Shown: positions 24,121 to 35,284 of the stretch, piece by piece
Numbering within the stretch: position 1 is the first letter of the stretch
Layout: the number at the start of each line of letters is the position of its first letter
Assembly: GCA_963930645.1 (NCBI GenBank)
Contig: OZ005649.1
Coordinates: forward strand, 379,769,887-379,833,886
DNA from: Salticus scenicus
Taxonomy: Eukaryota > Arthropoda > Arachnida > Araneae > Salticidae
DNA: 64,000 nucleotides
Direction of reading: 5' to 3'
Made by a program: the position numbers and the translations under genes
Notes under the pieces: model-generated
Database searches by the model: none
Told to the model about the DNA's origin: nothing
Seen by the model: only the letters and a program-made list of their open reading frames with translations

Positions 24121-24990
24121 TCCTAATCATTATTCACCTTTTTTGTTTCTCTTGATGTTGCACTAATTATAAATAATTTTGCGATTGTCTTCGTTTAAGC
24201 GAGAATTTCGTTCTATGTTCGATGGTAATTTTTCATTTTTTTAATGCTACCATCATCCCTCTGAATTTGCCGGTCGAAATCGGCAACACACTGTGCGTTT
24301 TCAGCCTATGTAATGAGAAAGATACTATATTTTGCGCATATCAAATAAAAAAATTATTAGCTACAATTACTCAATTTGAAAAAAAAAAATAATAATAATA
24401 ATACTCTTTATATTCCAAAATATTATTGCTCTAACACTTTGTGAATTTTTCTGCAGGTTTTCTAAAATTTTATTGAAATATTTTCCTGTTGTAATAAAAA
24501 AAAAAAAAAAAAAAAAAAATCCTGAAAACTTAATACTCTTAGAAAAAACACATGTAGCATACAAATTTTGCGGGGAAAAAATGCATTTAAATAATACGTG
24601 AAATCGAGTTTTAAAGATGCAAGTTATTTATAGCTTTTTACAATACAGGTAATCCAAAGTATTTTTGTTTTAATTCAATTTCTGAATTTTCTGCTAGTTG
24701 TTCTCGGGATTAAATTGTTAATAGAAAATGCGAATCGGAAAAATTTCTATAAATATCTGAAGCTCAATGGAACATTTTCACAATGTTTCTTTAGCAAATA
24801 GAAAAAAAAACTTCAATAGTATGATCCCCTATTATTTATTATTTCTATTTATTTACTATGTATCTATTATTTGCTATGTATGCAATATATATACAAAAAC
24901 CTATACAAATTCATGCATATATAAATAAATAAATAAATATATATATACTGAAATTTTCATACGCAAAAATGTATATACGAGACATAAGTA

Positions 24991-25204
24991 TAGTCGGTAA
25001 CAAAAGTGTCCGAACACTAGCAAAAATTCCTATGTAAATAATGTACACTTCATACGGTTTTGTAAAATAAATCCTTGTCGAATCCTGTTCTTAGTCAGTG
25101 TAAGAACATGATTCAAAAAAGATTTATTTAACAACACAGTATTAACCCTACTTTTTTTTATATAGGAATTTTTACTAGTGTTCGAACCCTTTTGTTACCG
25201 ACTG
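24991..25204. mobile_element. Palindromic Tc1-type MITE, copy 1 (copy A)
   Basis: A 214-bp foldback element with TA on both sides (24,989-24,990 and 25,205-25,206). The ends read TAGTCGGTAACAAAAGTGTC and its complement. The two ~95-bp arms are almost complementary over their whole length (AGTGTCCGAACACTAGC, then AAAAATTCCTAT, then AATCCTTGTCGAATCCTGTT). No coding capacity. A transcript would fold into one long hairpin. Confidence 0.85.
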
Positions 25205-25246
25205 TATTCTTAAGCATAAGCTTTGATTTCTAAACTTGTAACGATA

Positions 25247-25460
25247 CAGTCGGTAACAAAAGTCTCCGAACATTAGCGAAAATTCCTATATAAAAAAAAT
25301 ACACTTAATATAGTTTTGTTAAATAAATCCTTGTCGAATCCTCTTTTTAGACTGACGAAGAACAGGATTCGACAAGGGTTTATTTAACAAAACTGTATTT
25401 AGTGTACTTTTTTTTATATAGGTATTTTTGCTAGTGTTCGGAAACTTCTGTTACCGACTG
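25247..25460. mobile_element. Palindromic Tc1-type MITE, copy 2 (copy A)
   Basis: The same family as 24,991-25,204, 42 bp downstream. It begins CAGTCGGTAACAAAAGTCTC and ends in the complementary CGACTG, with TA at 25,245-25,246 and 25,461-25,462. The arms are long and nearly complementary. A third member is at 50,694-50,906 in copy B. Confidence 0.88.
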
Positions 25461-25750
25461 TACAGTGCAAATGAGGATAATCTAAAAATTTAATTTTATT
25501 CTACGTAATTAATCTCATATTAATGTAAATGTTATAACCATTCTTTTACACTGATAAATTTTAATTACTATATAAATTCTAAATTAGCTTAAGGTGGTTA
25601 TTAAAAATTTAATCGCAAACTACAGTCAAATATTTAAAAATTTAAACAGCGTATGATAACGTTGTTAACGAAGGAAATGTCCTATTAAACACTCTGCTAA
25701 GCTTTGAACTGAGAATGATTAATGGCAAGACTTATTTGGGTAAACATATT

Positions 25751-25769
25751 TTCCGGGCACTGCCCGGAA
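25751..25769. repeat. Perfect 8-bp GC-rich palindrome
   Basis: TTCCGGGC-ACT-GCCCGGAA forms an 8-bp stem with a 3-base loop in strongly AT-rich surroundings. Copy B has one mismatch (GCCCGAAA near 54,805). No other part of a known structure is seen. Confidence 0.7.
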
Positions 25770-26150
25770 TTGTGTCTTTGATGACTGCGTTCACATTAAT
25801 TGTATTAAAAGATAAATTACCTATTTAACTGATGATATTACTTAGATAATAATTCTGCAGGTCTATTTAATTTCATTTTGGAATACTTCATCTATATTTT
25901 ATCAAGACTTTTCTACCCATAAAAAATTTGCAATCTATGTGTATTGTCACACTAATAGTTGACATTCTGGAAAGTTATATAAAAGTCAAAAAATTGTCAC
26001 TAAATTTGAATTCTTATTTGAAAATGTATTTAATAGTCAAAAAATAAGATATTAAAACACACAGTGTTTCAATAGAACTCTTTAAATTTAATTGCCAAAA
26101 TTTTTCTAATTGTATATGGTTTCGGTAATATGATTAATTTTTTTTTTAAA

Positions 26151-26155
<5 letters not shown>

Positions 26156-26184
<29 letters not shown>
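26156..26184. repeat. (TA)n microsatellite at the right edge of copy A
   Basis: Homology with copy B is lost in or just after this tract (B has a shorter TA stretch near 55,196-55,214). Confidence 0.85.
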
Positions 26185-26187
<3 letters not shown>

Positions 26188-26269
26188 ATACAATAATATC
26201 AGTGCAAAAATATAAAGATGATTCACTTGAGCATTAAAACTATTATTTGGATCAAAAGCGAAGACCACC

Positions 26270-27463
26270 CAAATCGAAGATTCAAAAGGTAAATAAATAT
26301 ACATCATAACAGAATATCAAAATGGAATGAAAGGATGAAAATTAAAAATTAATACCTAGAAACTTGCTAACTAAGAGATAAAAGCTGCACAAAGAGAATT
26401 TTTTGAATAATTTAATCTGAACTGCCAAAAATTTTATTCGCCTGATGAATAACTCACAATCGACGAGAAATTGAAACCCTTTCATGGTAGATGCTGTTTT
26501 ATTCAATACATCCCCAACAAGCCTCTAAAGTACGGTCTGAAAATGTTTGCAATTGTTGACTCGCGAACTTTTATACATTGAAGCTTGAAATTTATTGAGG
26601 CACTCAATCGCAGGATCTTACGAGGCCTCTAATTCAATCATTGACATTGTGAAAAGGATAATTGGTGCGTACGAAGGTTCCAACCGTAATCTAACCACCG
26701 ATCATTGGTATACTAGCTCACTATCTTCTTTCCAAAGGTATAACACTTGTGGGTACGCTGAAAAAAACAAAAAAGAAATTCCAAATGATTTCCAGCCATC
26801 AAAAACAAAAGAAGTCGGCAGTTCATTATTTGGTTTTCAAAAGGACATGACACTTGTTCCATACGTAACGAAAAAAAAATAAGTGTGTAATACTGCTCAG
26901 TACTTCACACGGTGATGATAAAATGGACCTTGAAGCGAATAAACCTGACATAATTTTGCATTATAACAAATGTAACGGCGGAGTTGACACGGTAGACCAA
27001 TTCTGTGGCAACTTCATTGTCGCACGAAAAACAACTTGGTGGACAATTTCAATATTTTTGCACTTTTAAACGTAGCGGACATAAATTCGCAAATGCTCTT
27101 GAACTTCGCCAAACCTGACGCAACAACGAAGTTCAGAAGATATTTTTTTTGAAAAATTTAGCTACATCTTTGAGGAAACCACATCTTCAGAATCGTCTAA
27201 CGCTGCCATTTCTCCCGACGCAATCTAAAGATATTATTAGAAGGTTGGTAACAACAGAAGCAAACTAGACGACGGAAAAGGAAGAGGAACCACCTGTAAA
27301 AAAGATCAAAGGACATTGCACTGAGTGTGGCCGAATAAAGAACAATTACATGACCATAAAACGTTCTGAGTGTTTTAAGTTTACTTGCAAAAATCACTTG
27401 GGCAACACAGTACAACTTTGCAAAGCCTTCTGCAGTGAACAGGAACAATCTGAAGAAGATTAA
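26270..27463 (+). pseudogene. Decayed piggyBac transposase
   Basis: Fragments in shifting frames follow the order of a piggyBac DDE transposase (DDE_Tnp_1_7). They are LTIDEKLKPFHGRCCFIQYI then KPLKYGLKMFAIVDSRTF (26,450-26,575), then LTTDHWYTS, NKKEIPNDFQPSK and VGSSLFGFQKDMTLVPYV (26,595-26,880), then PDIILHYNKCNGGVDTVDQF (about 26,945-27,005), and a C-terminal cysteine-rich finger GHCTECGRIKNNYM...KFTCKNHLGNTVQLC near 27,310-27,463. The three catalytic Asp positions (TIDE, IVDS, TTDH) are visible. Stops and frameshifts after 26,575, 26,880 and 27,065 inactivate it. It lies in the spacer between the duplicated copies. Confidence 0.9.
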
Positions 27464-27769
27464 AGAAACAAAAGGTTTTTAACTTCTTTATTTGTGAAAT
27501 TTGTTATTTGCCGAACTATTTCTTCACAAAATAAGTATAATTTGTAAATTCAATTTATGTTCTAATAATTTTCATAGCATACTATGTAATTTGCAATTAC
27601 ATTTCCAGTACATTCTTCTTTTGAGATAATTAAAAATTCATATTTTTTATCTCTCCTGCTTTTCTTCTGATATTCTTTTTATTATATCATTTTTACTATG
27701 ACAAAATACTTTATTAATGTAATGTATAAGGTTAAATAGTTTCAAACACCATGAAGTGGCTCGAAAAAC

Positions 27770-27839
27770 GAACTGGCGTACTTTATACGCCGCTCCTCTA
27801 AAATTGTACCATACACCCGCCCCTCCAACTGAGGGTTAA
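27770..27839 (+). mobile_element. Right terminus of the piggyBac element with TTAA
   Basis: The sequence ends ...CCAACTGAGGG followed by TTAA at 27,836-27,839. On the reverse strand it reads TTAA then CCCTCAGTTGGAGGGG, a piggyBac-type terminus, placed about 370 bp after the transposase. No matching left terminus is found before 26,270, so the element is probably truncated at its left side. Confidence 0.65.
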
Positions 27840-28638
27840 CTACCTTGAAAACAGGAAACCTTCATTCTTTCAATTCACAACCTCCAATAACTAATCGTAT
27901 TCACCCATCCTATTCAACCTCGTAAATTTACTTTCCTTTTCGTTACTCCATCCGACCTAAATACCGGCTTCAATGTATTGCGTCATCAGTTGTGCTGGGC
28001 CCATTTTCACGTTTTCCACCTCCAATCGACGTTTTACTTCCACAGCTGGCTACATCCTTTTAACTTAACCGCCGCTACAATCGTACTTTCCATACCGCTT
28101 TCCTGCGGCGACATCCTTTTGTCTCAACCTCCGACTTTTCATCTACCTCACAAAATATACAACCAATATACTTTTTTGCATCGTCACGACGCTAGGAATT
28201 CAAATATAAAATAAAAATTAGGTATTACCATTGAAAAAGTCGATGTTGGTGACCGTTTTAATATGTAGACGACCCCCAATTGAAAATTTTACTTCATTTC
28301 TAAAAGAACTCACAATTCGCAGTCGAATGATACCAATTACATTTTTGTGCATTGATTACCAACGAAGTTACATAGAGTGTTGCTTTATCTTTTCCCCGAA
28401 TGTAACGTTTATTCTAAAAAAAGAAAAAAAAAAAAAAAAAGCTACACATTTAAAGTTCTGTGATACTTGGACCAGGAATAATGGATACGTTTTCGTGTTT
28501 GAGTTAACTGTTACAATTTTAACTGCTTGAATAACTGAAAGTATATAACGTGTATTTTACATAAACTGGTTTTCTTGTAAAACATATAAATGTACACAAG
28601 TGTAGGTAGTAATACACAAAATTTAAAAATAAGTAAAT
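27840..28638. other. Spacer DNA before copy B
   Basis: The first ~370 bp are less AT-rich and pyrimidine-rich on the plus strand, with a degenerate internal repeat (ACATCCTTTTAACTTAACCG and ACATCCTTTTGTCTCAACC, 28,048-28,130). A 78-codon ORF at 27,978 and a 99-codon ORF at 28,231 show no recognisable domain. It may belong to an unclassified repeat. The rest is AT-rich with a poly-A near 28,422-28,440. Confidence 0.45.
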
Positions 28639-29508
28639 GTGTTGTATATTAATGCTATTGACAGATATTCATGATTATAATGTTTTGATAAACGCATTCT
28701 TCTATACATTATACTCTTAAATATAATAATAATAAATATATACTATATATTTATATATTTCATCTTTTCGTTTTAATGTATGCGAAAACATAATTTATAA
28801 ATATAAATTGTAAACTTTGGTAAAATGTATACGCATACTTATTTCCTTCAAAATAAATGGTTTGTATAAAACATGTTTAAATAGCTGAAAAATAAGGAGT
28901 GAAATTTAACTATGTAATAAATTAACTATGTAATAAATAACTCCATTAAATTATATTGATTTAAGAAAATCTGATCTTGATTAATTGATTAGAAAAGATG
29001 GCATTCTTTAATGCCAATTACTTTTAGCTGATTTATGGCAACTCGTTTTAACAAAGACTTTTAAAGACAGCGTAATGTTTAGAAATTTCTTACTATAAAA
29101 CACTCGATGCATAAAAGTTTGTTTTTCTACCCTTTATTTTTGTTTAATACCTTTTTATATTTTTAGATAATTAAAGTTTTCGATTGAATTGCCTAGCAAT
29201 GTAGGAATTTTCTTTATATGCTATATGTAGATGACTATCTGAATTTCTATTTTTACAATATATAAACATTTTTCCCGTAAAGTCCATTAAAATTAAATAT
29301 TTTTTAATATACACAACATGTTATAACAATATTAAATTTCTCCATATTTGTTCTCGATTATTTATAGTACATTTTTTTTTTCTCTTACACAGACATACAC
29401 CACACGGATACACACATGTATAAATGTGAGTGGGTGTCATATTATTTGGAAGAAAATTCATTTTCTTAAATACCAATTTATTCGAAATTTGACAACTTTT
29501 TGTTTATT

Positions 29509-29550
<42 letters not shown>

Positions 29551-30597
29551 TGAAAAAGGAAAAATATTTAGAATATTGCAATATTCTAAGACCTGAGTAA
29601 GTAGACCTGAAGCAATTTTTATATTTTCCTTGCGTAAAATTTCTTGATGGAAGCTAGAGTGTGAAATTTTAAATGAATTATAATAATTTAATGATATTTT
29701 TTTAATGAATAATGATTTTACTAGATTTAATTCTTATTATAATAATAAAAATAAATTCTATCTTAATATTTTAAATATATCTATTAACAATTAAATATGA
29801 TAACAAACACAGTTGAAAGAACAACTATGAATTTGTTTGTCACCTTAAAACATTAATAATGTAAATAATATACAAAATTTGGATATTAAAGATTTATTAA
29901 ATAATATAAAACTGTATGAACTTAACAATGTCATGACTTTGTTTTTCATTTCATATTAAAAGAATTAAAATTTTCAAATAATATTGATTCAAATTACTTT
30001 TAACCTTTAATTAATTATGTAATTAATCATAGTTATCTTCATCAAAATAAGTAAATTTATATCGAAAAAATTGATATTAAACAAGACGTAGAAGTTTAGA
30101 ATACAGTAGACATCCTCACAACACGGGGAGAGGGTTACCAAATAAATACTACAATTTTATTTTTAACACCACTAAAGCTATTGTTCAATCTATTATTTAA
30201 TTACATCTGATTTATTTTTTTGTATAAATCGGTTACTTTGATATAAAATTGGAGGTGTTAAAAAATAAAATTGTAGTATTCATCTAGCAACCTTGCTCCC
30301 ACATTCTATGGGAGTCAAACTGTATACAATTTTATCGAAATACTGACAATATAATAGAAGTATCTACATATAATAAAAATGCTTATGAAGTTCAACTATA
30401 CTCGCAATTTAACACCGATTACAAATTGTCTAAAAATTGTCTAAATAATAATACTATACTATTTCACGATTTAAAAAGTGAAACGTGCGATTTGAAACCC
30501 TTGAAATAGTAAGTTACGTTAGAAATCAGGAAACGAGCGTGGTGCCATCTGGACAACAAACCTTTGCCATTGACCCTGATATTGGTATTCAGTTAAG

Positions 30598-30720
30598 ATG
30601 GCTTCGTGGAACGGTGAACAACGCGCTTTTCTGTGAAGATGTTTTACAAAAACAACGAGAGCTACATGGCTGCGCAGCGTGTATTTCGTGCTCATTACAA
30701 TCTCCCACGTCATGCCCCAC
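30598..30720 (+). pseudogene. DUF4817-type transposase N-terminus (copy B, frameshifted)
   Basis: The counterpart of 1,939-2,100. It reads MASWNGEQRAF, then a frameshift (loss of bases after GCGCTTTT) moves the rest out of frame. The nucleotide match continues to CACGTCATGCCCC at about 30,720, where the 3.4-kb insertion begins. Confidence 0.7.
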
Positions 30721-30970
30721 TCAAAGTTCCACATATTTCATATTTCTGACCTTACTCTTTCAAAATTATTTCATTTCAAAGTTTGGAGATCCTTTCTGTA
30801 TCATCCAGTGTGCACTATTAAAAAAAAAAAAAAAAAGATAATAAAATTAATGAAAATTTGCTTTAAAAAAAAATTACAAACAATTTCATTTTCCAAAAAT
30901 GTTTGTTATAAGTCTGTCATATACAATAAGAATAGGTTATATTCATATATAATATATATATATATATATA

Positions 30971-32627
30971 CTAGCAGACCCGGCCACGCGTTGCTGTGAC
31001 TAAGTTATACGTTGAATTATACGGCTGTAAACTATTTAGGACAGTCAAATTATTATTTACGAACAAAGACGAAAACGTTGTAGCCGATGTAAAAACCCAA
31101 GGGGTTGAGATTTGAAACTTAGGTCAAAATTTGGAAGCGATTGATAAAAATTTTCGTAGTGTTGATATTAAGCACAAATTAATTTTATTGTAGGGTCCTA
31201 TAAATTTTAATGGAGAAGTGATATATATTATTTCTAATGCCACTTTGGATAAAATTGCTAAAATGACTAATATATAAATTAAATTCTATTAAAATTATAT
31301 TAAAATAAAAGTATAAAAGAAACAGACGATTTTAAAATCAATTTTTATGGAGGAGTGAAATATAATATATGCTATAATGGATAATTTTACTATAAAATGA
31401 CCTCATCATTTTAAATATTTTAAAGAGGGCAACAGCTGTAGTTATAAAAAGGAAAACAATAAGGCTAAACCAGAAAAATAAGTAAATTTGATAAATATTT
31501 TAAAACTTTAAAATTGGAAATCTTATGAAATATTGGGCATTTAAAGTAAATACATGTATCATTTTAAATAAAAAAAGATTTTGGAAAAATTTAGTGTATT
31601 TTAACGAAGTGATGAGAAGTTTTTGAGTATGTTAAAATTTTAATAGTAAATTCAAGTTAATAAAGATGGGAAACATTGAGGATTAAGATAAGAATAATTA
31701 TAAGATAAAAAAAAAAAAAAAACTTTTTATATACCATGCTTTTAAATTTTAATATACTAATAATTTACTAATTAAAAGTAAAATGATAAATATTCTATCA
31801 TAGTTTGAAGTCAAATTTGTTTTCAAATGTCTAAATAAAATATCTGATGTAAGATACTAATATTTTGCAGCGGAATAGATTTCATTTCTGTCATCCTTGG
31901 CGAAAAAAAAGAATATCGCCAAATTATCTGGCGAAAATATTTAATTCCTTTCAAAAATCATGGTTATTTTAACAACTTATATTAAAAGAGTGATGAATAA
32001 TATGAAACAATATTTCGTACAATATATATTACATGCCATACATACGTACAATGAATAATACATATTACATTTCGTACAATGCATACATCTGGCATGTATA
32101 TTTTCGTGTTACGCTTTTGATCGCCAAATAATAATAATAAAAATAAAAAAAGCCAAGGGCGACAGAGTTTTGAAATTTAAAATTAAAATTTTGTCAATTT
32201 GACAGCAAAATAACTCAATCTAACCCCCGCGATAACTAATACATATCTATACCCAAATATAAGGATTAAAATCGGGAAATAAATTTCCTCGATTTTTCAT
32301 AAATTTCTTACAAAAAATCCAGTGGGCAATTAACATAGGAAATCTTTTTCTTGGCTGCACAGACGGTCAGTGAGTCACACTTCGCTTGCGTATAGAACTC
32401 ATAGATATAGTATAGCATATATAGAATAGAGTGATCATTGGGGAGAAAAAAATTATTCCTTTTCATTTGGGAAAAGACGACGTTTTTACCAAAATATGAC
32501 CGTCTTTCCCCGAGTGAATACACACGAGAATACATACTAATATTTTAGCAAATAAAATTTATGAATAATTTATTTGCTAAAGGGGAATGGAAGACTCCAG
32601 ATACAGTTTCAAATTCATATTTCTTTC

Positions 32628-32678
<51 letters not shown>

Positions 32679-33205
32679 CAATACCACTTAATGGCTGTTT
32701 CCAAAGCTTTTATTATTTTTTTTTTTTCGGCATCAAAAATCTTTGTACGATAACATGGGGATGAGAGATCTATATATATTACTATATCTATGATAGAACT
32801 ACATTAGCACTTTATCAATGTGTATAAAATCTTTAAATTGATTATGATGTCAATTTTCGTGAGATGCATAATTTAACTTTTTATAATTTTTTAACGTTCA
32901 CGTTTGATTAAATGTATTTATTTTTATGTCGAAAAAAAATGAACTCGTATTTTTTTTTTTTTTTTTTTTTTTTTGCAACAATTAAATTAATGGAACTCAC
33001 AGATATTTTGGAGCAACTTTAATAAAGGTCTATAATTAACAAATAATTGCAATAAAATAATATTGTGACAATAAATTGAGATAAAAACTATCCTATCTCT
33101 CAAGTTGGACCAAACTGCACACAGTGTGCAAAATTTCATTAAAATCGGTTCCTTAGTTTAGGAGTTTACCCCGGACAAACATCGTGACACGTAATTTATA
33201 TATAT
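30971..33205 (+). mobile_element. Non-coding retroelement-like repeat starting ACTAGCAGACCCGGCCACGC
   Basis: It begins right after a (TA)n tract with ACTAGCAGACCCGGCCACGC and GTTGCTGTG. It ends with AACTGCACACAGTGTGCAAA, ATTTCATTAAAATCGGTTCC, TTAGTTTAGGAGTTTACC, GACAAACATCGTGACACG and a (TA)n tail. Sequences of this head-and-tail type are widespread interspersed repeats in arthropod genomes. The middle is AT-rich with long TTTC/T tracts (32,618-32,679, 32,950-32,974) and no ORF of note. A relationship to non-LTR retroelements is likely but not shown by any protein. Confidence 0.55.
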
Positions 33206-33217
33206 ATACAGATATAT

Positions 33218-33940
33218 TGTTACGTATTCGGAGTTTGTGTATTGTTGGTGAATAAATAACCGGTTTTGCGGAGGCTTAAAATTTATTTAACAATATGTTC
33301 TAGAAGATTGGAAGGCTGTCGACCGAGTTTCATCCTCAGATACGTCGTTTAACACAGCTTAAATATAGTGTAACCACGTTTCCTACGCCTAGCAGTGAGG
33401 ACGAGTCGAAAATCTTGGAGGATTTCCAAGTTGACCAACAGGTTTGAATTTAGTAAACATCCAGTCATTCAGTATTCCTTTATCGCTTATCTTCTCTCAA
33501 CGAAAAGCTTGTCTCCCTTATTTTACTAGTGGACTCCTTGAATCCGCACTTGCGCAGAGGCTTCCATGGTCTCAAGAAATGTTGTTAAAGAGTAATAGCT
33601 AACATCTGAGCTTAAACTGTATCATAAGCATCTCACAGTATAAGCTGTATTCAATAACAGAGGTTGAAGCAGAGAGCTGCTAGAATGCAACATTATTTGT
33701 AGACATGCAGGTTTCTAGCAATTTATTGCTATTTCGTGAAATATTTTATTTAGAACTTCGATAATCGATATGCCTATAATAAAGATTTCCCGCCAGTCAC
33801 ACCAAAAATATCTCCAAGGGAAAATAAACACGCCAATCTTGTACTACATTTGTCAAAGTCATTCCTTGGTGAAGACTATTCCTCGGTGAAGTTTTTTAAC
33901 AGCTTTTTAAAATGATACGAACTATTTTTATGCCGTAACA
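33218..33940. mobile_element. Candidate solo LTR (TGTTACG...CGTAACA)
   Basis: A 723-bp block, less AT-rich than its flanks, begins TGTTACGTATTCGGAG and ends ATGCCGTAACA, giving a 7-bp terminal inverted repeat of the TG...CA type. It contains GGTGAATAAATAACCGG and no ORF. LTRs of Gypsy-like elements often have TGTTACG/CGTAACA ends. No 4-6-bp target duplication matches (GATAT versus AGGCA) and no second LTR or gag/pol is present, so the assignment is tentative. Confidence 0.4.
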
Positions 33941-34596
33941 AGGCAGAAACATCTTTCTATACCTAAAACATCTAGAAATTAAAAATGTGAGGATACATTA
34001 ATAGAAAATGATAGAGTATTTTCAATCATTTTTCAATCATTTTATGATATTTTTTTAATACTTTTGAACGTTATTTTTTTAATACGTAAATTTTGAAATA
34101 GACGTCAATAGACTTTCGCATTTATGTCGCACATAATTTGAAAATCCTCAGAATAAACTTTTATTCCTTTTGTGGGTAAAGTTGTGAAGTTGTAAGTTAA
34201 ATAAATGTATGTTGAAAATATTAAGGTAAAGGTGTAAATGAATTCACAATTTTATATAATTGAATCACGCAAAAATAAGGATAAAATTTATCATCCAAAA
34301 GGTAATCAGAAAATTTAATGCTTCAATTCAAACGAAACTATGTAAATTAAAATATATTAAAATATAACAGCTAATTATGTATATATATATATGTGTGTGT
34401 AAATCAATTTATGAAACTTACATTATTCTAATTTTGTTCTACTCCTAATATTTTTTAAAAGGGACACTTTTAAAATCCGAGATATTTATTTATTGTTATC
34501 TGAGTTTTTCTGAACTTTATATATTAACATAATTTCCAAAAATATCTTTGACATGAATACAAATTAACACTTAAAAGAACAATTAATTAAATATAT

Positions 34597-34975
34597 CTGT
34601 AGTGATAAGTATAAAGGATTTAAGTCCATATTCTTGATTTTTCAGGAGACGAAAAATAAAGTTTAACTAGCTAAAAACAAATCAGAAGAATGGATTAGGG
34701 AAAAGGTATTTCGTTGATTTTTACCCTTTATACCATTCAGTGGTTGTCAACCTTCATTTAATAACGGGAAAAATTAAATTAAATATTTTATACCATACAT
34801 GAATGGTAAATTTCTAAATTGGTCCCTTTTTTACCAATGGATTTTCTCAAAGACTAAATGACATAGAATTAAATCCTTTATACCAATCGATAGAGAATTT
34901 TTTTCTGAGTCTGACTATGTACTTAACTCAAAATCAACATTTTTGGACTTAAATCATTTATACTTATCACTACAG
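34597..34975. mobile_element. ~380-bp MITE, copy-B-specific insertion
   Basis: The same family as 8,770-9,150 but in the opposite orientation. It begins CTGTAGTGATAAGTATAAAG and ends with the complementary CTTATCACTACAG. It is flanked by ATATAT on both sides. Copy A has the uninterrupted sequence at about 2,550, so the element inserted into B after duplication (or its haplotype split). Confidence 0.85.
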
Positions 34976-35246
34976 ATATATTCCCTATTTATCTAAACTT
35001 TCTGGAATGTAATATAATTACTTCTCACATTTTACGTGCAGATTGTAATATACTTTAGGTCTTTCTAACTTTTTTTCTTTTTTCTTTTTTCTTTTTTCTT
35101 TTTTTTTTTTTTTTTTTACACTAAAAATAATAATATTAATAAATAAAAAAATAATCAGTCTTCATACATAAATTGCTACATGATATATTTAAATGCATTT
35201 GAATTCACAATTGCATTTTTTATAAGCAAAACATTAAAAATTAGGG

Positions 35247-35280
<34 letters not shown>
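35247..35280. repeat. Poly-T tract, about 34 bases
   Basis: In copy A the same place (about 2,799-2,811) has two short G/T runs, so this tract expanded or is unstable. The ORF reading poly-Lys across it is an artefact. Confidence 0.85.

Positions 35281-35284
<4 letters not shown>

Larger units (their letters stand above)
23250..25463. other. 2.2-kb block present only in copy A
   Basis: Copy B passes directly from the left flank (TTCAATTTTTGAACA, near 54,505) to the right flank (ATGTAAAAATTTAATTT, near 54,525). The block carries a short retroelement at 23,990-24,120 and two palindromic MITEs (24,991-25,460). A 63-codon ORF at 23,727-23,918 has no recognisable domain. It is either an insertion into A or a deletion from B. 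The junction shows no clean target duplication. Confidence 0.7.
1..26185. repeat. Copy A of a ~26-kb direct duplication
   Basis: The sequence from base 1 reappears in the same order and orientation from 28,639. Matching anchors are 1/28,639, 1,939/30,598, 7,500/39,980, 8,770/40,744, 11,662/43,837, 19,611/50,692 and 25,751 against the equivalent palindrome near 54,794. The left end lies outside the window. The right end of homology is near a (TA)n tract at about 26,160-26,185. Spot comparison shows a few substitutions per 100 bases plus indels. No intact gene lies inside. It may be a real segmental duplication or an uncollapsed second haplotype, and the sequence alone cannot separate these. 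Confidence 0.95.
30721..34160. other. Composite 3.4-kb insertion present only in copy B
   Basis: Copy A is contiguous across this point (about 2,062-2,110). The insertion splits the transposase fragment and contains a retroelement-like block (30,971-33,205) and a possible solo LTR (33,218-33,940). The outer flanks (30,721-30,970 and 33,941-34,160) are unclassified. No clear target duplication is visible around the whole insert, so it may have grown by several events. Confidence 0.75.

Noticed and set aside
27978..28530. 78- and 99-codon ORFs in the spacer
   Set aside because: No domain. The second reads through poly-A as poly-Lys. The first lies in a pyrimidine-rich repeat-like stretch.
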